Below, one piece after another: positions 1-7,028 of a stretch of DNA of 7,672 nt. Every line of letters starts with the position of its first letter. The stretch's first letter is position 1. The notes under the pieces are model-generated. The model saw only the letters and a program-made list of their open reading frames with translations. It was not told the origin of the DNA and made no database searches. The stretch spans positions 1 to 7,672 of the forward strand of contig DSDE01000481.1 of assembly GCA_011049095.1 (NCBI GenBank), given 5' to 3'. The stretch is from Fidelibacterota bacterium (GTDB lineage Bacteria; Fidelibacterota; Fidelibacteria; Fidelibacterales; DSDE01). Position numbers and translations under genes: made by a program.

Positions 1-1158
1 CATCCCCTTGTTTATCTGGATAATGCCGCCACTACCCAGAAGCCGCAGAATGTCATCAACACCATCACCGGCTACTATGAGCGGCTCAATGCCAATATTC
101 ATCGGGGTGTTCACTTTCTCAGTCAACGCAGTACCGATGCCTACGAGACCGCAAGACGAAAGCTGCGGCTCTTTATTAATGCGACTCAGGATGAGGAGAT
201 TATCTTTCTTCGCGGCGCTACAGAAGCGGTGAATTTGCTAGCGCAGACCTGGGCGAAAGCCAATGTGAAACCCGGGGAGACTATCCTTATCAGCGAAATG
301 GAGCATCACAGCAATATCGTCCCCTGGCAGCTTTTGGCGCAGCAGACCGGCATTCTCCTGAAAATAATTCCCATCACCGATGACGGCGAAATTGATATGG
401 ATGCTTATCAAAAGCTTCTTGCAGAAGGGGTGAAACTGGTCTCTGTCGTCCATATGGCCAATTCTCTGGGAACCATCAATCCCGTCAAAGAGATGACCAA
501 GATGGCTCACAATGCCGGCGCTTTGATAATGGTGGACGGCGCGCAGGCAGCAGCCCATATTCCGGTGGATGTGCAGGATATTGACTGTGATTTCTATGCC
601 GTCAGCGGACACAAAATGTTTGCTCCCACTGGAATAGGCGCCCTTTACGGCAAGCGTGATATTCTTGATAAGATGCCCCCCTATCATGGCGGCGGTGATA
701 TGATTCTCAATGTGACGTTTGATAAGACAGAATTTAATGATGTGCCGATGAAATTTGAAGCCGGCACTCCCAATATCAGTGGCGCTTTAGGGCTCAGCGC
801 AGCCATTAGCTGGATTTCTCAGTATTCCTGGGATGATATTTTGCGCCACGAACATGATTTGCTGCAATACGGAACAGAGGCGCTTTCAGAAGCGCCTGGT
901 GTGAGCATCATCGGCAATGCCAAAGAGAAAGGCGCAATAATTTCCTTCTCGCTGAAAGGCATTCACCCACACGATATTGGCACCATTCTCGATCAGGAGG
1001 GCGTGGCAGTCCGCACCGGTCATCACTGCACTCAGCCTGTTATGCGCCGCTTTGGCCTGCCTGCCACCACCCGCGCTTCTATGGCGCTTTATAACACGCG
1101 CGGCGAGATTGACGCCCTGGTCAAAGCATTGCACAAAGTCAGAAAGGTTTTTGCCTGA
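1..1158 (+). CDS. sufS: Cysteine desulfurase SufS (5'-truncated by window edge)
   Basis: PLP-dependent group II cysteine desulfurase that converts L-cysteine to alanine and loads the sulfur on its own catalytic cysteine for cytosolic Fe-S cluster assembly. The frame is open from base 1, beginning with HPLVYLDNAATTQKP, the classic SufS N-terminal motif, so the start codon lies outside the window. 385 residues are visible. The PLP lysine is K205 in the SGHK motif, and the catalytic cysteine is C343 in RTGHHCTQP. Both sit 21 residues earlier than K226 and C364 of the 406-residue E. coli SufS, so about 21 residues are missing. The RTGHHC loop separates SufS from IscS/NifS. Its stop overlaps the sufU start by one base (TGATG), which indicates translational coupling. 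GTG at 229 is internal and not the start. SufBCD genes are expected upstream but cannot be seen. Confidence 0.97.
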   Translation, partial: HPLVYLDNAATTQKPQNVINTITGYYERLNANIHRGVHFLSQRSTDAYETARRKLRLFINATQDEEIIFLRGATEAVNLLAQTWAKANVKPGETILISEMEHHSNIVPWQLLAQQTGILLKIIPITDDGEIDMDAYQKLLAEGVKLVSVVHMANSLGTINPVKEMTKMAHNAGALIMVDGAQAAAHIPVDVQDIDCDFYAVSGHKMFAPTGIGALYGKRDILDKMPPYHGGGDMILNVTFDKTEFNDVPMKFEAGTPNISGALGLSAAISWISQYSWDDILRHEHDLLQYGTEALSEAPGVSIIGNAKEKGAIISFSLKGIHPHDIGTILDQEGVAVRTGHHCTQPVMRRFGLPATTRASMALYNTRGEIDALVKALHKVRKVFA

Positions 1159-1610
1159 TGTCTCAAATCAATGAACTTTATCAGCAGATTATTCTCGATC
1201 ATAATAAAAATCCCCGCAATTTCAAGGCGGTAGAGCGCCCTGATGCCCTTGCAGAAGGCTATAATCCCCTCTGCGGCGACCAAATTAATATTACCCTGAA
1301 GCGGGATGCTGAAAGAATCATCGAGATTGGCTTTCAAGGGCAGGGCTGTGCTATTTCTCAAAGCAGCGCCTCCATTATGACCACGATGGTTAAAGGGAAA
1401 AGCATCGCTGAAGTCAAAGCTCTTATTGATGATTTTCTCAAGGTGATTCGCGGTGAAATTCAGGATGAAGCCAGCCTGGAAGCTCTTGGAAAGTTGGCAG
1501 TCTTTGCTGGGGTGAGAGATTACCCTTCAAGGGTGAAATGTGCCAGCCTCGCCTGGCATACCTTAATAAATGCCCTTGAGCAAAAAAATGAAACCGTTTC
1601 AACGGAGTAA
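1158..1610 (+). CDS. sufU: SufU, Zn-dependent sulfur-transfer partner of SufS
   Basis: 150-residue protein of the SufU branch of the IscU/NifU-N family. In Gram-positive SUF systems SufU binds zinc and accepts persulfide sulfur from SufS for hand-over to the scaffold. The ligand set is complete: C39 and D41 in the PLCGDQ motif, C64 in GQGCAIS, and C128 in VKCASLAW, matching C41/D43/C66/C128 of Bacillus SufU. The helical insertion between C64 and C128 (about residues 80-110), which marks SufU off from IscU, is present. The ATG overlaps the sufS stop by one base. A weak AAAGG lies at 1143-1147, 10 nt ahead. The family is usually named a scaffold in automatic annotation, but the zinc-ligand and insertion pattern argue for the sulfur-acceptor role. 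Confidence 0.95.
   Translation: MSQINELYQQIILDHNKNPRNFKAVERPDALAEGYNPLCGDQINITLKRDAERIIEIGFQGQGCAISQSSASIMTTMVKGKSIAEVKALIDDFLKVIRGEIQDEASLEALGKLAVFAGVRDYPSRVKCASLAWHTLINALEQKNETVSTE
1602..1607 (+). promoter_or_regulatory. Ribosome binding site of sufT
   Basis: ACGGAG ends 6 nt before the ATG at 1614 and overlaps the last codons of sufU. It supports the ATG at 1614 as the sufT start and shows that Shine-Dalgarno pairing is used at least for some genes here. Confidence 0.6.
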
Positions 1611-1613
1611 AAT

Positions 1614-1931
1614 ATGGATGAAAAAAAACGGGAAAAACTGGAAAAGAAAATTATCGAAGCATTGAAAACTGTCTATGACCCGGAAATTCCGGTGAATGTC
1701 TATGATTTGGGTCTGATTTATAATATTAGCATCACCGAGGAGATTGTTTTTATTGATATGACCCTCACAGCGCCCACATGTCCCATCGCTGAAAATATCG
1801 TGGCTGATGTGGCCACACAGGTACGAAAGGTGCCCGGCATTCCCAAAGTGGAGGTGAATCTGGTCTGGGAGCCGATGTGGAATCAGGATATGCTCAGCGA
1901 AGCAGCAAAACTCCAGCTTGGCATCTTTTAA
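1614..1931 (+). CDS. sufT: SufT, MIP18/DUF59-family Fe-S maturation factor
   Basis: 105-residue single-domain protein of the MIP18/DUF59 family, to which SufT, PaaD and the eukaryotic Cia2 proteins belong. Members help mature Fe-S proteins, and bacterial SufT matters most when the demand for clusters is high. The family signatures are clear: YDPEIPVNVYDLGLIY at residues 21-36, the TAPTCP motif at 52-57 with the conserved C56, and a C-terminal WEPMWNQDMLSEAAKLQLG block at 85-103 that is typical of the SUF-linked branch. The length is normal for a stand-alone member. It follows sufU by 3 nt and ends in a TAATG overlap with the regulator gene. The order sufS-sufU-sufT is the same as in actinobacterial SUF operons. 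Automatic pipelines may call it a metal-sulfur cluster biosynthetic enzyme or a PaaD-like protein. Confidence 0.93.
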   Translation: MDEKKREKLEKKIIEALKTVYDPEIPVNVYDLGLIYNISITEEIVFIDMTLTAPTCPIAENIVADVATQVRKVPGIPKVEVNLVWEPMWNQDMLSEAAKLQLGIF

Positions 1932-2404
1932 TGCGCTTTAGTTCTCAGGAAGAATACAGCCTTCGTTGTTTGCTGCAAATTGCCGGACAAAATGGCCTTG
2001 ACGGGCTAACAATTCCGGAAATAAGTCAACGCGAAGGACTTTCACAGCATCAGGTAGCCAAAGTGCTGCGGCAAATGCGGATTCATGGCATTATTGAAAG
2101 CTCCCGCGGTAAGCATGGCGGCTATCTATTGGCGCGCTCTTCCGAAAAAATTACCGTGCAGGAAGTCCTGAATGCCATCGGCGGCAAACTTTATGACAGT
2201 GAATTTTGCATTCGCCATGCCGGTGAAAAGTCCGTCTGCCGACACATTCCACACTGCAATGTCAGTCTGATCTGGCGCTCTGCACAGGTCCTGCTGGAGT
2301 CTTTTTTTGAGAAAATCACAATAGATCAGCTTTTAGATACACATGCCATCGAAAAAATTGCAATCGCTGCGAGAAATCAGGCTGAGGAGATGATGGGTAT
2401 ATGA
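1931..2404 (+). CDS. Rrf2/IscR-family Fe-S-sensing transcriptional regulator
   Basis: 157-residue Rrf2-family DNA-binding protein. The ATG at 1931 overlaps the sufT stop (TAATG) and gives the canonical Rrf2 opening MRFSSQEEYSLRCLLQIA. A longer in-frame GTG start at 1877 would run back through sufT and is rejected. The winged helix-turn-helix spans about residues 10-70, with the recognition region around LSQHQVAKVLRQMR and the wing GKHGGYLLAR. Three cysteines, C93, C103 and C109, occupy the positions of the IscR cluster ligands (spacing C-x9-C-x5-C versus C-x5-C-x5-C in E. coli IscR), so it probably binds an Fe-S cluster. I infer that it represses the SUF operon when clusters are sufficient. 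The usual place of such a gene is first in the operon; here it is last. No clear Shine-Dalgarno is seen, so translation is probably coupled to sufT. IscR, NsrR and RsrR subfamilies cannot be separated from sequence alone. Confidence 0.9.
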   Translation: MRFSSQEEYSLRCLLQIAGQNGLDGLTIPEISQREGLSQHQVAKVLRQMRIHGIIESSRGKHGGYLLARSSEKITVQEVLNAIGGKLYDSEFCIRHAGEKSVCRHIPHCNVSLIWRSAQVLLESFFEKITIDQLLDTHAIEKIAIAARNQAEEMMGI

Positions 2405-2502
2405 TCTTATAAGCGTTTTTCAATTGTGGAAAATCACTTATTCGTGGCTCAAAAACTTGTCTTTTTCGAAATAATTTTAAGTTTTGCTAAAGCTAATCTG
2501 TT
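2405..2502. other. Convergent intergenic region with a weak inverted repeat
   Basis: 98-bp AT-rich gap where the SUF operon (+) and the helicase gene (-) converge. It must hold the 3' ends of both transcripts. The best inverted repeat is AAAACTT at 2452-2458 with AAGTTTT at 2479-2485, loop 20 nt. The stem is only 7 bp, nearly all A/T, and has no following T-run of the classic type, so a bidirectional terminator is only possible. CTTATAAG at 2406-2413 is a short palindrome just after the regulator stop. No small ORF that could encode an antitoxin for the downstream fusion protein is seen. Confidence 0.35.
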
Positions 2503-5274
2503 TTATGAGCGCATCGTGTGAAAGAGGATTTCCATGATATCCTCATTAAGCTGTGCCATCACCGGGAGCCACTTGTTTTTATAATCAATAAAAATGGCAT
2601 CATTCAAAATGTATTCGCCGCGATTTTGCCGGATAAAGAGTTTTTTACCCCGCGGATTGCTACTTTCAATTTCATTTTTTGAAAGGAGCGACGAGATATA
2701 TGTCCGCTTCTTGCGATAAGCCGGAATGACAGAATCAGGAATCCTGCTGAAGGCTTCTGTCAGCATCGGCGCTGTGATTTCCCGATTCTCAATAAAGACA
2801 TACTGCAGATTGATATAGAAATAGTGATAGAGGAGAAATTCCCCTTGAGAAATATCAATTTTCACTAGCTTATCGTCAATTTTCAGGCGAATATAGGGCC
2901 AGGCTATCAGTCTGTGAATCCGGGCAAAGCTTTCAATAGCTCCTTTCTTATTGTTGAGGGCTCGATGGAAAGCGATTTGCCAGGCTGTTAGACCGTGATT
3001 ATTTATCAACTGTGAATCGGCGCCCAGGCGAATCAACTCGGCCGCCATCTTGCTGTTGCCAACAATAGCTGCCAGCATGAGCGGTGTCAGATGGTGTTCG
3101 GAACGATAGTTAACGCCGTATTTTTTGACTTTCTGTAGCGCTATCTGAATATTGCTGGTGCGTATTTCCGACATGTCGCGCTGAATCAGATTGGTGCTTT
3201 GCTGAAAAACCAGTCCGTCATTGATGTGTACCTTAAAATTACGATAGGCGGCAATGGGTCGGGCTTTGTCATAACCTCGCAGTGAGAGCAGCAAAAGAAT
3301 AAGCGGATAATCATTGATTACAGCATATTCAAAAAGGAGTTTGCATTGTTTTAAAATGATTTGCGGATTGCTCATAATCTCTTTGCTTAATTTTTTCACT
3401 GACGGCTCATCCATAGATTTCCACGGCACTGGCTGAGTTTTTAGAATTTTCGCCCGAATTTGCTCCGCTTGTTCGATTTTGCCCTGCATCTCCAGTTTTC
3501 GCGCCTCTTCCTGCCATTCTTCCATATTGGATTGACGAGATTCTACCTTGATTGCCTCTCGAGCGGCGCCCAGCTTTAACGGACGGATAAAGGGATGCTG
3601 GGGATTGTTTTCCAGGATGAAAAGATTTTCAACAGCGCGGGTAATACCCACATACAGACTGTTAATAAAAAACTTATAGATGTCCAAGGATTTGTCGCGC
3701 TTATCGCCGGCTCGTTTATAGACCAATGTGCCATTCAGCTCATTTTCATCAACACCATCAATGATGTTTTGGAAATTCTCTTTTTCTCCGGAGATGAAAT
3801 TGAGCAGGATGACATTTTTATATTCCAGCCCTTTGGCTTCTAAAATGCTGAAAAGCAACGGTGTTTCAAAATGCTGCCGGGCAAGGAGTTTATCTTCGTC
3901 GCGCATTACCAAAACGGCATATTCTGTGGAATTGCGTGTATTGTCATTGATCTCTTTTTTAAGGCGGGGATTGTCTTTCAGCAGGTGAATCTGCCCTGCG
4001 AATGCCGACAGGCTCTTCATCAGGTAGCTGCTTTCACGGTCAATGGCGCCGAAGCGGGCGTGTTTGATGCGGATAATATCATTGGCAAGCTGGGTGATGC
4101 GCTGTGTATTGCGAAAATTGCTCTGGAGAATGCGGGTAATTTTGTGCCCCTCTAATTGTTTTTCAGCGTAAAACATAGTCTTAAGCTGACTCCAGGAAAA
4201 AAAATTGGGATGAACGATCTGATTAGAATCGCCGCAAAGAATGAAGTTTTCCCGTCGAATCAGCGTTTTCAAAATAAGAAAAAGCTGAATATTGGTAATG
4301 TCCTGCACCTCGTCAACCACCACGTAATCATATTCGGGTGTGGCCAGCGCCTGATAGTCAAAGGCCAGCATATTGGGGTCGTAAAGTTTATTTTCATAGA
4401 GAAAGTTTCGATATTTCTCGAAAAAGTCATAAATCGCCGAACGTTCATTTTCAAGAAAGATAGATTGCTTCACACCCAGCGAAAGGTAGTCTTTGCGGCT
4501 GAGAAAAGCCTTGTCAATGGTGCTGCCGGTAATGACGCCGCGAAATTCCTCATAGAGCCGGTGCGCTTCCGCCGGTCTTTGTACTTTGGGAATGCGGCCA
4601 TACCAAAAGGAAAATTTTTGGAAGCTCACTTCTTCCCCCACCGGTACACGAATGGTTTCGATAAATTCCCGAAAGCTGAGAAAATTTATCTCTTGCTTTT
4701 CGTTTTCATACTGATGACTATAATATATATTTCGGCTATTCTCGGCAAGATAAGGCGAAAGCGTCACATAGAGAATGCGGCCGTGCATTGTTTTCATCTT
4801 TTCCAGAATAACTGCCGTTTTGCCGCTGCCAGCCGGTCCGATAACGATAGAAGGCAGGCGGTGCAGATAGATATCTTCCTGCTCCGGATCAAAGCAGATG
4901 ATTTTATCCAGCATCCGAAAATGAGAATTATTGGGATTAATATAAACCAGTGGTGTCCGGTCTTCTGAAAGCTCCGGCTTATTAAAGGGCTGGAGCTTCT
5001 TTTCATCAATGACGGCGCCCCGCAGAAATTTTGATTTTTCATACTGGTGATTGCGTATAATATCCAGGACTAAAATGACGATTTGATTCTGATGATGACC
5101 CAGACTGAAAAGAAGGCGGTTACTGTCATCCAATTTTGCCCGGTAGAGACCTTTAGTTGCCATCTTTTTAACATCCGCTCCGGCGAAATTGCCATCCTGC
5201 AAGTTTTTTATCACTCGCTTATACTGCGTCTGCAGGCCGCTTTTGTTAAGGTCACTATACTCTAAAAGTTTCAT
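2503..5274 (-). CDS. RelE-like toxin domain / UvrD-like SF1 helicase / ankyrin fusion protein
   Basis: 923-residue multidomain protein with no name known to me. Residues 1-85 look like a RelE/ParE-type fold: GLYRAKLDDSNRLLF at 42-56 and DIIRNHQYEK at 71-80 match the toxin core, with R53, R74, H76 and Y78 where RelE-type RNases carry active-site residues. An SF1 helicase follows: Walker A GPAGSGKT 146-153, motif Ia region 167-181, Walker B VVVDEVQD 318-325, motif III GDSNQ 348-352, motif IV QSNFRNTQRI 384-393, motif V EAKGLEYKNVI 479-489, motif VI YVGITRA 541-547. Only about 90 residues separate motifs IV and V, so the 2B subdomain is nearly absent. Then come a charged helix (583-612), ankyrin-type repeats (about 720-772) and a possible winged helix (about 810-892). 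The protein appears cytosolic, with no signal peptide. A compact ATP-driven RNA/DNA translocase with a toxin-like sensor or effector is inferred; nuclease activity is unproven. All domains are in one unbroken frame. Confidence 0.88.
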   Translation of the reverse strand: MKLLEYSDLNKSGLQTQYKRVIKNLQDGNFAGADVKKMATKGLYRAKLDDSNRLLFSLGHHQNQIVILVLDIIRNHQYEKSKFLRGAVIDEKKLQPFNKPELSEDRTPLVYINPNNSHFRMLDKIICFDPEQEDIYLHRLPSIVIGPAGSGKTAVILEKMKTMHGRILYVTLSPYLAENSRNIYYSHQYENEKQEINFLSFREFIETIRVPVGEEVSFQKFSFWYGRIPKVQRPAEAHRLYEEFRGVITGSTIDKAFLSRKDYLSLGVKQSIFLENERSAIYDFFEKYRNFLYENKLYDPNMLAFDYQALATPEYDYVVVDEVQDITNIQLFLILKTLIRRENFILCGDSNQIVHPNFFSWSQLKTMFYAEKQLEGHKITRILQSNFRNTQRITQLANDIIRIKHARFGAIDRESSYLMKSLSAFAGQIHLLKDNPRLKKEINDNTRNSTEYAVLVMRDEDKLLARQHFETPLLFSILEAKGLEYKNVILLNFISGEKENFQNIIDGVDENELNGTLVYKRAGDKRDKSLDIYKFFINSLYVGITRAVENLFILENNPQHPFIRPLKLGAAREAIKVESRQSNMEEWQEEARKLEMQGKIEQAEQIRAKILKTQPVPWKSMDEPSVKKLSKEIMSNPQIILKQCKLLFEYAVINDYPLILLLLSLRGYDKARPIAAYRNFKVHINDGLVFQQSTNLIQRDMSEIRTSNIQIALQKVKKYGVNYRSEHHLTPLMLAAIVGNSKMAAELIRLGADSQLINNHGLTAWQIAFHRALNNKKGAIESFARIHRLIAWPYIRLKIDDKLVKIDISQGEFLLYHYFYINLQYVFIENREITAPMLTEAFSRIPDSVIPAYRKKRTYISSLLSKNEIESSNPRGKKLFIRQNRGEYILNDAIFIDYKNKWLPVMAQLNEDIMEILFHTMRS

Positions 5275-5282
5275 AGATTTTT

Positions 5283-5288
5283 ACCTTC
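5283..5288 (-). promoter_or_regulatory. Ribosome binding site of the RelE-helicase fusion gene
   Basis: On the minus strand GAAGGT lies 8 nt ahead of the ATG at 5274. It fixes the start so that the toxin-like domain is the true N-terminus and not an upstream in-frame extension. Confidence 0.6.
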
Positions 5289-5341
5289 ATTTATCCTGCA
5301 ATCGAGGCGCTTGATTTAAAATATTTGCATTGATACGGCTG

Positions 5342-6901
5342 TCACTTCAGCAAAACTATTTTTTGCAGCGCTCTTTGACCATTTTCGGTATGCAATAGAC
5401 AGAAATAGACTCCGGAGGGGCTTTGCTGCGGCTCCCAGACGAAAGTGTAGCGCCCGGCGCTTTTGGGCTCAGCTATGAGTGTATCTACGGTGCGTCCGTC
5501 CACAGCAATGATTTGCAGCGTCACGTGGCTGAAGCTGGAAAGAGTGAAGCTGATATTTACCGAGGCATTAAAAGGATTGGGAAAAGCCGGTTCCAGAGCA
5601 AAATCTACCGGCCAGGCACGGTTGATAGCAGTAAGTCCCAAAGAGGCTAATTCATTGTGGCAGGCGGTGAAAACAGCTTCTTCCACGTTATACCAGCCAC
5701 TGTATGAGCCATTTCCCCAGAGGCCCCCATTGGTCACAAAAATGATGCCATAGTCTTCATCGCTGCTGAAATACATATCGCTGACGAGGCCATAAGCTTC
5801 ACCTGGATGTCCGCATAAATTTTCACCTTGAAGCAGTGCGTTAGTTTTGCTGAGCCCCAGGCCGTAATGATTGAAAATGCCGTAATAATTGTTGCCATTG
5901 CTGCCGTTGTAGTTCCAACCGGATTCTTTCATCTTAATAGCAATACTGTCAGGCAGAAGTCTGACGCCATTGACCAAACCGTTATTTTGAAAGCTAAGCA
6001 TTAGCATTGCCAGGTCCTGGGCGGAAATCCTCAGGCTGCCCTGAGGGCCAAAGATTAGGCCATTGCTGCCAATTTCATAGCCGCTCAGGTCTCTGGGAGT
6101 TGGCATCTGGCCACTGTAATTATCAGCTTGCGGATTCCAGTTTATGCCGGATTTGCGATAGAGGACGGCCACGTCGTTGATATTTTCTATATCCTGAATG
6201 TTGAAGCTGCCATTGAGTCCTAAAGGCTCTAAAATTTGCTCCCGGCAATAGCTATCGAAGCGTTTGCCGGAAAGTTTTTCCACCAAAGTCCCCACTATTC
6301 CGTAATTGATGTTGGCATATTGAAAATAGCGGCTGTCAGGGCTTTGGCTATTGCTGAACATGTCGCTGGTGTAGGAGTTAGCTCCTTGAGTCAGGAGTTC
6401 ACTGATGGCCGGCGGCGGATTTTGTGCATAGGATTTGGCGAGAAAAGCCGAATATCCGCTGCCATCACGAAGGCTGCTTGTGTGAGAAATAATCTGCTCC
6501 ATCGTGATGATTTGAGTTGGGAAATGGGGATTTTTCAATGTAAAGCCCAGGTGTTTGCTCACATCATCATCCAGCTCAAAAAGTCCCTGGCTGTAAAGCT
6601 GCATCAAGGCCAATGCCGAGATGCTTTTGCTGATGGAAGCGATGCGATAAACCGTTTTACTGTCCACCGGAAGATTCCGAGCGATATCCCGTTTGCCGTA
6701 GCCCTGGCTATAGACCACCGAATCGCCCTTAGTTACAACTACGGACATTCCCACGAGAGAATACTGCGATTTGATGCTGGCCAGCGCCGAATCAAGGGAG
6801 ACTTCATCAGCCTGCCCCGCAGCAAATAAAAATATGATGAGTGTCAATGCCAGTAAGAGTTTCTGTTTTTTTGAGAAATTGTCCACTTGTGCCCTTTGCA
6901 T
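5342..6901 (-). CDS. Secreted beta-lactamase-family serine hydrolase with type IX sorting domain
   Basis: 519-residue exported protein of the beta-lactamase/DD-peptidase (class C-like, PF00144 type) superfamily. A signal peptide is clear: basic SKKQK, hydrophobic LLLALTLIIFLFAAG (15-29) and likely cleavage after GQA at 31. The catalytic set is S89-I-S-K92 (nucleophile and general base), Y195-A-N197 and H365-P-G367, which replaces the KTG triad as in esterase-type relatives. The end (436-519) is a beta-sandwich sorting domain starting at EPAFPNPFNASVNI and closing with GVYFCLL and a basic KIVLLK tail, the pattern used by the type IX secretion system. It is therefore probably released or anchored at the cell surface. 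The substrate is unknown: a peptidoglycan peptide, D-amino peptide or ester are all possible, and antibiotic resistance should not be assumed. ATG at 6901 is preferred over the TTG at 6937, since it places the signal peptide normally; neither has a good Shine-Dalgarno. The helicase gene follows 67 bp downstream on the same strand. Confidence 0.92.
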   Translation of the reverse strand: MQRAQVDNFSKKQKLLLALTLIIFLFAAGQADEVSLDSALASIKSQYSLVGMSVVVTKGDSVVYSQGYGKRDIARNLPVDSKTVYRIASISKSISALALMQLYSQGLFELDDDVSKHLGFTLKNPHFPTQIITMEQIISHTSSLRDGSGYSAFLAKSYAQNPPPAISELLTQGANSYTSDMFSNSQSPDSRYFQYANINYGIVGTLVEKLSGKRFDSYCREQILEPLGLNGSFNIQDIENINDVAVLYRKSGINWNPQADNYSGQMPTPRDLSGYEIGSNGLIFGPQGSLRISAQDLAMLMLSFQNNGLVNGVRLLPDSIAIKMKESGWNYNGSNGNNYYGIFNHYGLGLSKTNALLQGENLCGHPGEAYGLVSDMYFSSDEDYGIIFVTNGGLWGNGSYSGWYNVEEAVFTACHNELASLGLTAINRAWPVDFALEPAFPNPFNASVNISFTLSSFSHVTLQIIAVDGRTVDTLIAEPKSAGRYTFVWEPQQSPSGVYFCLLHTENGQRALQKIVLLK

Positions 6902-7028
6902 TATGACGAAATTTAAGAAATAAGGAGAAAAAACCAAATCACTGAAAAATCAGAGTGGGAAAAAATGGAGCGAGACAGCTTTTATCCAAAGGGATCTGAG
7001 GGTTTAAAAAATTGGAGAAAAGGCTATT

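Noticed and set aside
1877..1931. Longer GTG start for the Rrf2 regulator
   Set aside because: It would add 18 residues read out of frame from the end of sufT; the ATG at 1931 gives the canonical Rrf2 N-terminus and a coupled TAATG junction.
2452..2485. Rho-independent terminator between the convergent genes
   Set aside because: The stem is 7 bp of almost only A/T with a 20-nt loop and no proper U-tract; it is listed only as a weak inverted repeat.
4156..4968. 270-codon plus-strand frame opposite the helicase gene
   Set aside because: It lies wholly antisense to the Walker A/B part of the helicase, has no family features and an odd composition; it is a shadow of the coding strand.
6902..6937. 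TTG start extending the serine hydrolase by 12 residues
   Set aside because: No Shine-Dalgarno precedes it and the extra hydrophobic residues would distort a normal signal peptide that begins properly from ATG 6901.
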